Shown here piece after piece: positions 26,973 to 33,968 of a DNA stretch of 41,547 bases (the stretch's first letter is position 1; the number at the start of each line of letters is the position of its first letter). Below the pieces are notes generated by a model. It ran no database searches. It saw only the letters and a list, made by a program, of their open reading frames with translations, and was not told where the DNA came from. The position numbers and the translations under genes are program-made. Source of the DNA: a bacterium. GTDB taxonomy: Bacteria; Vulcanimicrobiota; Vulcanimicrobiia; Vulcanimicrobiales; SCRA01. Location: contig SCRI01000036.1 of the NCBI GenBank assembly GCA_004298675.1, positions 1 through 41,547 on the forward strand. Reading direction: 5' to 3'.

Positions 26973-28240
26973 AAAAGGGCCGGCAAGTCGCCCACGGCAA
27001 GACCAAGGCGCTCTACGAGCATCCGGATCAGGCGGGGCTCTACATCGTGACCTCGGGTGACGACATCACCGCGGGCGACGGTGCACGCCACGCCGTCATC
27101 CCGGGCAAGGGGCGCATCGCGGCGAAGACGACCTCGCGCGTTTTCCGCATGCTCAATTTGTGCGGCTTGCCGACGCACTTCGTCAGCGGCGGCGAGGACG
27201 ACGACGACAACGAGATGGTGGTGCGCGCCTGCGGCATGATCCCGCTGGAAGTGGTGGTGCGTGGCGTGGCGGCCGGCTCGTACGCCAAGCGCTTCCCCGC
27301 GCTGGCACGCGGCTCGCTGTTGTTGCCGCGGGTGATCGAGTTCTTCTTGAAGGACGATGCGCGCCACGATCCGCAGATCAGCCAGGACGAGATCGTGGCG
27401 CAGGGGATCGCCAGCGCGGAAGAAGTTGCGACGATGGCGGAGATCGCGCGCCTGACCTACGAGATACTCTCGCACGCGTGGCGGCGGCGTAACGTGCTCA
27501 TGGTGGACATGAAGGTGGAGTTCGGCCGCGCGCTGGAGGACAAGCGCCTCTTGCTCGCGGACGTCATCGACAACGACGCCTGGCGCCTGTGGCCGCAAGG
27601 ACGCGAGGAGTTGATGCTGGACAAGCAGATCTTCCGTAACATCGTCGGCGAGCCGACGGCGGAGGATCTGGCGCGCGTGAAGCAGGCCTACGAATCGGTC
27701 TGCGAGCAGGTAGCGGGTTTCCCCGTGATGCAGCCGGCCATGGTGGCGATCGTGATGGCTTCCGAGGGCGAGCGGCCGCACGCCGAGCGCATCGAGCGCG
27801 CGCTGCAGAATCTCGGCGTGGGCCTGGTGCACCGCGTCGCCAGCGCCCAGAAGACGCCGGGATATCTGCTACAGCTGATTCAACAGACCGATGCCACGTT
27901 CTCGCGGTTGGTCTACATCGGAGTCTGCGGACGCAACGATACGTTGACGGGCATGCTCGACGCCTCGACCACCAATCCCGTGATCGCTTGCCCGCCGCCG
28001 TCCACGGAGCATGGCGGCCTGGACGTGCTGAGCGCGCTGCGCACGCCCGGAGGCGTGGCGAGCGTGACGGTTCTGGAGCCCGAGAATGCGGCGCTGGCCG
28101 CGGCCAAGCTGCTGGCGCTCGACGACACCGTCTTCTACGGGCGCGTGCTCTTGACGCAGGCGAACTATCGCGCCCAGGTGATGAACGCCGACATCGCTCT
28201 CAACAGCCAACCGCCGCAACAGCGGCCCGTGGTGGCGTAG
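26969..28240 (+). CDS. purC: PAICS-like fusion: SAICAR synthetase (PurC) plus PurE-type AIR carboxylase
   Basis: 423 residues, nearly the length of animal PAICS. PurC domain about 1-245: AHGKTKALYE, DDITAGDGARH, GMIPLEVVVRGVAAGSYAKR, FFLKDDARHDPQ, LADVIDNDAWRLWP. PurE domain about 255-415: MVAIVMASEGERPHAERIE, VASAQKTPG, IGVCGRNDTLTGML, VIACPPPS. The domain order, the KDDARHDPQ segment and the A/C-G-R-N replacing bacterial AGGAAH point to a class II (animal-like) carboxylase that needs no PurK. Odd points: the usual MGSxSD reads MASEGE and SAHK reads SAQK, so the PurE half may be altered or inactive. It makes SAICAR for PurB. Confidence 0.88.
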   Translation: MKKGRQVAHGKTKALYEHPDQAGLYIVTSGDDITAGDGARHAVIPGKGRIAAKTTSRVFRMLNLCGLPTHFVSGGEDDDDNEMVVRACGMIPLEVVVRGVAAGSYAKRFPALARGSLLLPRVIEFFLKDDARHDPQISQDEIVAQGIASAEEVATMAEIARLTYEILSHAWRRRNVLMVDMKVEFGRALEDKRLLLADVIDNDAWRLWPQGREELMLDKQIFRNIVGEPTAEDLARVKQAYESVCEQVAGFPVMQPAMVAIVMASEGERPHAERIERALQNLGVGLVHRVASAQKTPGYLLQLIQQTDATFSRLVYIGVCGRNDTLTGMLDASTTNPVIACPPPSTEHGGLDVLSALRTPGGVASVTVLEPENAALAAAKLLALDDTVFYGRVLLTQANYRAQVMNADIALNSQPPQQRPVVA

Positions 28241-28250
28241 AGAGCCTTCA

Positions 28251-30494
28251 ATGCTGGCGCTGAGCACCTCAGAGCTCGACCGAATCTCCGCGCTGATCGG
28301 CCGCGAGCCGACGTTGGTGGAGCTGTACGCGTTCGACGCCGGTTGGAGCGAGCATTGCTCCTATAAGTCCAGCCGCGCGCATCTGCGGCGCCTGCCCACC
28401 GAGGGCGCCGCGGTGCTGTTGGGGGTAGGCGAGGACGCCGGGGTCCTCGATCTTGGCGAAGTCGACGGCGTGCGTTACGGCGTGGTGGTGGCGCACGAGT
28501 CGCACAATCATCCCTCGCAAGTGGTGCCTTATGAAGGCGCGGCTACCGGCATCGGCGGGATCGTGCGCGACGTGCTCTGCATGGGCGGCACGCTGATCGG
28601 ACTGCTGGACCCGCTGCGCTTCGGGCGCGGGGATCTGGAAGGATACCCGCATCAGCGCTACGTGGCGCAGAGCGTGGTGGACGGCATCAGCGGCTACGGC
28701 AACGCCATCGGGGTCCCCAATCTCGGCGGCGATCTCTACTGGGACGAGTCGTTCGACGACAACTGCTTGGTCAACGTGGTGGCGTTGGGCTTGGTGCGGG
28801 CAGATGAAATCGTGCACTCGCGCGTCCCGGCGCACGCCGATGGCTGGAACCTCGTGCTGGTAGGCAAAGCCACGGATGCGTCGGGCTTCGGCGGCGCCGC
28901 CTTCTCGTCGCTGACGCTGGACGAGGAGCAGGCGGAGGCCAACAAGGGCGCCGTGCAGGTGCCCGATCCGTTCCTCAAGAGCGTGCTGATGCGGGCGACG
29001 TATCGTGTGCTGCGCGAGCTGCGGGCACTGGGCGTGCGCGACCCCGGCTTCAAGGACCTGGGCGCGGGCGGCGTGCTGGGCTGTTCGGCAGAGCTGGTGG
29101 CCGCGGGGGACATGGGCGCGGAGATCGACCTCGATGCGGTGCATGTCTCCGTGGAGGAGCTGCCCGCCGAAGTGATCGCTACCGGCGAGACGCAGGAACG
29201 CATGCTGTGGGCGGTTCCCGCCGGTGCCGCGACCCAGGCGTTGCTGCGCGTCTACAACGAGCAGTTTGGGTTGCCGCATGTCTCGCGCGGCGCGCGTGCC
29301 GCGGTGATCGGACGCGTGCGCGCGGACAAGCGCTACGTGATGCGCCGCCACGGCACCGTGGTGGTGGACGTGCCCGTCGACGTGCTGACCAGCGGCATCC
29401 GCTACGAGCGCGAAGTGGGCGTGGCGCCCAACCATGAGAGCGCCGATCCCGTGCTGCGCGGCGAGGTGGCGGCGTTGCTGCCGCGCGTGCTAGCGCACCG
29501 GGACGTCTGCTCGCGCGAGCCCTTGATCACGCACTACGATCGCGTGGTGCGCGGCACGACCGTGATTCCCGCGGGCCATGGTGACGCGGGGGTGATCGCG
29601 CCGATTCCAGGTTCGGCTCTCGGCGTCGCGGTCAGTGTCGACGGCAATCCGCGCTATGGGAAGCTGAACGCGCGCGTGGCCGGGGAGCTGGCTGTGTGCG
29701 AGTCCGTGCGCAATGTGGCGGCCGTGGGCGGCGAGGCGATCGGATTGACCGACTGCCTGAATTTTGGCGATCCCACCAAGCCGGCGCAGATGGGAGAGCT
29801 GGTGGAGGCGATCGAGGGCATCGGCGAGGCGGCGCGCGCGCTTTCCCTGCCGTACGTGAGCGGCAATGTCTCGCTCTATAACGAGAGCGCCTCCGGCTCG
29901 AGCGTGGCGCCCTCGCCCATCATCGCCTGCGTGGGCCGCGTGACCGACATCTCGCACAGCGCCGGCTTCGCGTTCAAGCGTCCGGATTCGGCGATCGTGC
30001 TGCTGGGCGCGCGCGGCGGCGCGCTGGGAGGCAGCGTGATCGTGGAGATCTGCGCGGGCCAAGGCGGCACGTTGCCGCGGGTGAACTTCGACGCGTTGCG
30101 CGGGGAGCTGTCCGCGTTGCGCGCTGGCTTCGACGATCTGACGGTGCGTGGCGCTCACGACGTCTCGGACGGCGGGCTGCTGGCTTGCGTGGCGGAGATG
30201 TGCATCGGTCCCGGCGGCCGCAACGGCATCGGTGCGCGACTGGATGCCCCCTCAGGCTGGGCTCCGGAGGTGCCGGAGCTGGCGGCGTGGTTCGGCGAGA
30301 CGGGCGGTTTTGTGGTGGAGGTGGCCGCGGAGTCCGCCGCGGCGTTCGTCGAGCGCGCGCGCGCTACCGGTGCGTATGCGGCCTGCATCGGCCGCACGCT
30401 GCCGGAGCCGTCGCTCGTTGCCGGCGCGACGACGTTTGCACTTGCCGACCTCGCCTCCGCCTGGCTGACCCCCCTCGAGGCCCTCTATGCCTAG
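28251..30494 (+). CDS. purL: Phosphoribosylformylglycinamidine synthase, small PurL subunit
   Basis: 747 residues, the size of the small PurL that needs separate PurQ and PurS. It converts FGAR to FGAM with ATP and ammonia. Landmarks are DAGWSEHCSYKSS with catalytic His35, VVAHESHNHPSQVVPYEGAATGIGG, FKDLGAGGVLGC in the first half, and NPRYGKLNA, TDCLNFGDPTKP and VSGNVSLYNES in the second AIRS-like half. Ten bases separate it from the PAICS-like gene and fifteen from purQ. The short length explains why a PurS-like partner is needed. Confidence 0.95.
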   Translation: MLALSTSELDRISALIGREPTLVELYAFDAGWSEHCSYKSSRAHLRRLPTEGAAVLLGVGEDAGVLDLGEVDGVRYGVVVAHESHNHPSQVVPYEGAATGIGGIVRDVLCMGGTLIGLLDPLRFGRGDLEGYPHQRYVAQSVVDGISGYGNAIGVPNLGGDLYWDESFDDNCLVNVVALGLVRADEIVHSRVPAHADGWNLVLVGKATDASGFGGAAFSSLTLDEEQAEANKGAVQVPDPFLKSVLMRATYRVLRELRALGVRDPGFKDLGAGGVLGCSAELVAAGDMGAEIDLDAVHVSVEELPAEVIATGETQERMLWAVPAGAATQALLRVYNEQFGLPHVSRGARAAVIGRVRADKRYVMRRHGTVVVDVPVDVLTSGIRYEREVGVAPNHESADPVLRGEVAALLPRVLAHRDVCSREPLITHYDRVVRGTTVIPAGHGDAGVIAPIPGSALGVAVSVDGNPRYGKLNARVAGELAVCESVRNVAAVGGEAIGLTDCLNFGDPTKPAQMGELVEAIEGIGEAARALSLPYVSGNVSLYNESASGSSVAPSPIIACVGRVTDISHSAGFAFKRPDSAIVLLGARGGALGGSVIVEICAGQGGTLPRVNFDALRGELSALRAGFDDLTVRGAHDVSDGGLLACVAEMCIGPGGRNGIGARLDAPSGWAPEVPELAAWFGETGGFVVEVAAESAAAFVERARATGAYAACIGRTLPEPSLVAGATTFALADLASAWLTPLEALYA

Positions 30495-30509
30495 CCGGAG
30501 GAAGCGGGC

Positions 30510-31265
30510 ATGAAGACCGCCGTCATCGTTTTTCCGGGCTCGAACTCCGAAGAGGAGACGTTGCGCGCGGCCCAGGCCGCGGGCGCCGACGCGCGCCTGG
30601 TCTGGTGGTTCGAAGGCCGCGCAGCGCTCAAGGGTTTCGAGGCGTTCATCCTTCCCGGCGGCTTTGCACACGAGGACCGCATCCGCGCAGGCGCCGTGGC
30701 GGCACGCGATCCGATCGTCTCTGCCGTAATCGATGCGGCGCAGCACGGCGCGCCCGTGCTGGGGATCTGCAACGGAGCGCAGATACTCGTGGAGACCGGT
30801 CTGGTTCCCGGCACCGGGGAGGCTGGCCGGCCCCAGGCCGCCCTGGCGCCGAACATCCAAGGGCACTACCTCGACCACTTCGCCGAGATCGAGCTGGCCG
30901 TCTCCCCGGAGCGCTGTATCTTCACGCGGCATCTCGCAGCGGGCGCGCGCATCCCGGCCTGGGCCAGCCACGGCGAAGGGCGCTTCCGCTTCCGCGATGA
31001 GCGCACGCGTGAGCGCGTGCGCGAAGAGCGGCTGGTGGTCTTCACCTACGTCGGCGGTGCCCCCAACGGCGCGGAGTTCGACTGCGCGGCGTTGACCAAC
31101 CCCACCGGCAACGTCTTGGCCGTCATGCCGCATCCCGAGCGCGCGGGTTGGCGTTACCAGCAGCCGGAACGCGTGCGCTTCGAGGCGCGCGGCGACCGGG
31201 CGGCCTATCTCGCACCGTACGGCGGCAGCCACCTCTTCTCGCTCTTCGCGCAGGTGCTGGCATGA
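30510..31265 (+). CDS. purQ: FGAM synthase glutaminase subunit
   Basis: PurQ releases ammonia from glutamine for PurL. 251 residues of a class I glutamine amidotransferase: nucleophile Cys87 in GICNGAQ, and the His/Glu of the triad in AVMPHPERAGWR. N-terminal VIVFPGSNSEEE and ILPGGFAHEDRIRAG match PurQ. GGAGGAAG lies upstream of the ATG. It overlaps the PurS-like gene by ATGA. Confidence 0.95.
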   Translation: MKTAVIVFPGSNSEEETLRAAQAAGADARLVWWFEGRAALKGFEAFILPGGFAHEDRIRAGAVAARDPIVSAVIDAAQHGAPVLGICNGAQILVETGLVPGTGEAGRPQAALAPNIQGHYLDHFAEIELAVSPERCIFTRHLAAGARIPAWASHGEGRFRFRDERTRERVREERLVVFTYVGGAPNGAEFDCAALTNPTGNVLAVMPHPERAGWRYQQPERVRFEARGDRAAYLAPYGGSHLFSLFAQVLA

Positions 31266-31711
31266 GTCTGGTAGCCGTCGCTATCGAATTGAAGATACCC
31301 GATAATACCGCGTTCACGGCGTACGATGCGCTGCTTTCCATGGGGTTGGACGAGTTAGGCGACATCAAGCGCAGCGATGTGTGGATCGTAGAGGCCGACG
31401 CGCTGCCGGCGGAGATTACGCATGCGATCCGGCGCACGGAGTTGATCTTCAACCCCAACAAGCACATGCTGCGCATGCTAAATTCCGACCGCCCGGCGAG
31501 CGGTGAGATCTGGGTAGCCGTACCCGGCCGCACCTACGAGCGCGAGCGGCGTCTGCTCGAGCAGGCCGGACTGCGAGCGGTGCGCAGCGTCGAAGCGTGC
31601 ACACGCTGGCTGCTGCTCGACAAGCGCGGTGCCCCGTGCAGCCGGGCGGTCCTAGAGCGGGCGCGAGACCTGCTGGCGAACCCGGCCTACCAGGACGCCT
31701 TGATCGCATAG
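31262..31711 (+). CDS. purS: PurS-like protein, apparently two PurS units in tandem
   Basis: 149 residues, against about 80 for ordinary PurS. The first half, VAVAIELKIPDNTAFTAYDA then LLSMGLDELGDIKRSDVWIVE, has the strand-helix-strand pattern and the A-L-x-S-M-G and D-I motifs of PurS. The second half repeats that order: EIWVAVPGR, YERERRLLEQAGL, AVRSVEACTRWLLLD, then VLERARDLLANPAYQDALIA. The last resembles the PurS C-terminal helix with its L-L-A-N-P-x-x-x-x-x ending. PurS dimers bridge PurL and PurQ in the FGAM synthase complex, so this looks like a covalent dimer. Position and overlap with purQ support the call. No other function fits better. Confidence 0.75.
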   Translation: MSLVAVAIELKIPDNTAFTAYDALLSMGLDELGDIKRSDVWIVEADALPAEITHAIRRTELIFNPNKHMLRMLNSDRPASGEIWVAVPGRTYERERRLLEQAGLRAVRSVEACTRWLLLDKRGAPCSRAVLERARDLLANPAYQDALIA

Positions 31712-31724
31712 CGAACAGGCGCGG

Positions 31725-32795
31725 ATGATGCTTTCCCCTCGCATTGCGGGACGCGCCGCTCAACAGCGTCCCGGAGAGTTTTATACCATTGCGACGCTCG
31801 GCAGCCACTCGGCGCTGCAGATTCTCAAGGGCGCGCATGATGAAGATTTCCGGACACTGGCCATCGCCAACGACGAAACGGCCAACCTCTACCGTTCGTT
31901 TTCGTTCGTGGACGAAGTCATCCAGATCGCCAAGTACGAAGATTTTCCGCAGCTCATGCACGAGCTCGAGCAGCGTAAGCTGATCATCGTGCCGCACGGC
32001 TCGTTTGTCGCGTACCTCTCGCTCGACGAGCACAAGAAGATGCGCACACCCTACTTCGGCAACAAGGCCGTGCTCGACTGGGAAGCCTCGCGCGAATTGC
32101 AGCGGCAGTGGCTCCAGCGTGCCGGGTTGAAGCTGCCGCGCCAGTTCAAGACGGGGGCGGAGATCGATCGCCCGGTCATTGTGAAGTTTTACGGAGCGCA
32201 GGGCGGCAAGGGCTATCTGTTCCTCAAAGACGCGCACGATTTCGAAGAGAAGGCGGCGCTCCTGGCGCGCCGCAACTACATCCTGCAAGAATACATCATC
32301 GGCGTGCCGCTCTATATCCACTACTTCTACTCGCCCTTGACCGGCAAGCTCGAGATCATGAGTATGGACCGGCGCTATGAGACCAACGTCGATTCGATCG
32401 GCCGCATCCCCGCCGTGGCGCAGAGCACGATGGACGTCTCGCCGTCGTACGTGGTGGTGGGTAACTCCCCGGTCTCGTTGCGCGAGTCGATGCTGGCGGA
32501 GGCATACCGCATGGGTGAGGAAGTGGTGCGCGTGAGCCGGGAGATCTGTCCGCCCAAGGGACTCTTCGGCGCCTTCTGTTTGGAGACGATCATCACGCCG
32601 GAGGCCGAATTCTATCTCATGGAGATCTCCGCCCGTATCGTCGCGGGGACCAATCTCTTCATCGACGGCTCTCCGTACTCGTATCTGAACTACGACGAGC
32701 CGATGTCGACCGGGCGGCGCATTGCTCGCGAGATCAAGAACGCGCTGCTCTCCAACTCGCTGGAGATGGTGCTCGACGACTCCGCGCTGGCGTGA
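31725..32795 (+). CDS. purP: PurP-type formate-dependent FAICAR synthetase (ATP-grasp), copy 1
   Basis: 356 residues, the archaeal PurP length. The family ligates formate to AICAR with ATP, giving FAICAR, in place of the folate-dependent transformylase of PurH. N-terminal domain: IATLGSHSALQILKGAHDE and IIVPHGSFVAYLSLDEH. ATP-grasp core: VIVKFYGAQGGKGYLF (about 146-161) and ILQEYIIGVPLYIHYFYSPL. C-terminal domain: MSMDRRYETNVDSIGRIPA, FLMEISARIVAGTN-like metal site (here YLMEISARIVAGTN), and SPYSYLNYDEPMSTGRRIAREI. The residues align closely with what I know of Methanocaldococcus PurP. ATG 31725 and 31728 are both possible. It overlaps the second copy by GTGA. Seen here in a bacterial pur operon directly after PurS. 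Confidence 0.9.
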   Translation: MMLSPRIAGRAAQQRPGEFYTIATLGSHSALQILKGAHDEDFRTLAIANDETANLYRSFSFVDEVIQIAKYEDFPQLMHELEQRKLIIVPHGSFVAYLSLDEHKKMRTPYFGNKAVLDWEASRELQRQWLQRAGLKLPRQFKTGAEIDRPVIVKFYGAQGGKGYLFLKDAHDFEEKAALLARRNYILQEYIIGVPLYIHYFYSPLTGKLEIMSMDRRYETNVDSIGRIPAVAQSTMDVSPSYVVVGNSPVSLRESMLAEAYRMGEEVVRVSREICPPKGLFGAFCLETIITPEAEFYLMEISARIVAGTNLFIDGSPYSYLNYDEPMSTGRRIAREIKNALLSNSLEMVLDDSALA

Positions 32796-33931
32796 TGTTC
32801 GACGTCGCCGCGGCGCTAGCCGGATACGATCTCGAGCGTCTGACGCTGGCGTGCGTGGGATCGCACTCCGCCCTCGACGTGTGCGCGGGTGCGCGCAAAG
32901 TGGGTCTGCGTAACCTCGTGATCACCGCGGCGGGCAGAGAGCAGACGTACGCGCGCCACTTCGCGGTGCGCGGCGACGGACGCGAGCACCGCGGCTGCGT
33001 CGACGAGACCCTGCAAGTCCAGCGCTTTCCGGATCTGCTGAAGCCGGAGGTGCAGGAGCAGCTGCTGCGCCGCAACGTGATCTTCGTCCCCAACCGCTCC
33101 TTTGAGGTCTACCTGCACCAGCGTTACTCCTACGACGAGATCGAACGCGGCATGCGCGTGCCGTTTTTCGGCAGCCGCACGCTGCTGCGGGCCGAGGAGC
33201 GCGGCGAGGACTCGAATCAGTACGCGCTGCTGGAGCAGGCTGGGATCCCGTACCCGCGGCAGTTCGAGCACCCCGATCGTATCGACCGCCTGGTGATGGT
33301 GAAGGCGCCGCACGCCAAAGTGAGCTTTGAGCGCGCGTTCTTTCTCTGCAGCTCGCGGGCCGAGTACGACGCGCAGGCGCAGCGGCTCAAGCTGGCCGGC
33401 GTCTTGAACGACGAAGGCCTGGCGGGGGCGGTGATCGAGGAGTTCGCACTCGGACCGACGGTCAATCTCAACTTTTTCCGCTCCAAGGTACTGGGCGAAC
33501 TGGAGCTGATCGGCACCGATACGCGCAGGCAGACCAATCTCGACGGGGTGCGCGCGCTCCTCGCGGAGCAGCAGGCGTGGCTGGGTTCGACACCGGTGAA
33601 GATGGAGGAGGCGGGGCACATTGCCACCACGCTCACGGAGTCGATGCTGGAGCGGGCGTACGACCTCGGCGAGCGTTTCGTGCGCGCCGCCGACGCCGCG
33701 TTTGCGCCGGGCATCATCGGACCCTTCGCGCTGCAGTGCGCGATCGTCTCGGGGCCGCCTAAGGACTTCGTCGTCTTTGACGTCTCGCTGCGCATTCCGG
33801 GCTCGCCTGGGACGCGCTACACGCCGTACTCGGCCTACTTGTGGGGGCGCGACATCGCCGTTGGGGAGCGCATCGCGATGGAGGTCGCGTGGGCGCGCGA
33901 GCAGCAACGCCTGCCCGACGTCCTGACGTAA
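32792..33931 (+). CDS. PurP paralogue, copy 2 (ATP-grasp)
   Basis: About 379 residues from GTG 32792 (ATG 32795 is equally possible). Same architecture as copy 1: LACVGSHSALDVCAGARKV, VIFVPNRSFEVYLHQR, MVKAPHAKVSFERAFFL, VIEEFALGPTVNLNFFRS, LIGTDTRRQTNLDG and GPFALQCAI. Several sites differ from copy 1: HGSF becomes NRSF, the ATP-loop GAQGGKGY becomes HAKVSFER, HYFYSPL becomes NFFRSKV, and the EMSAR-like metal motif becomes DVSLRIPGSPG. In some archaea a PurP2 paralogue of this kind accompanies PurP1. It may be a regulatory or complex partner, or an enzyme with changed substrate. Inferred from family knowledge only. Confidence 0.8.
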   Translation: MMFDVAAALAGYDLERLTLACVGSHSALDVCAGARKVGLRNLVITAAGREQTYARHFAVRGDGREHRGCVDETLQVQRFPDLLKPEVQEQLLRRNVIFVPNRSFEVYLHQRYSYDEIERGMRVPFFGSRTLLRAEERGEDSNQYALLEQAGIPYPRQFEHPDRIDRLVMVKAPHAKVSFERAFFLCSSRAEYDAQAQRLKLAGVLNDEGLAGAVIEEFALGPTVNLNFFRSKVLGELELIGTDTRRQTNLDGVRALLAEQQAWLGSTPVKMEEAGHIATTLTESMLERAYDLGERFVRAADAAFAPGIIGPFALQCAIVSGPPKDFVVFDVSLRIPGSPGTRYTPYSAYLWGRDIAVGERIAMEVAWAREQQRLPDVLT

Positions 33932-33968
33932 CGGAACGCCGCAGCCTGCGCGAACGTTGAGCGCGAAG

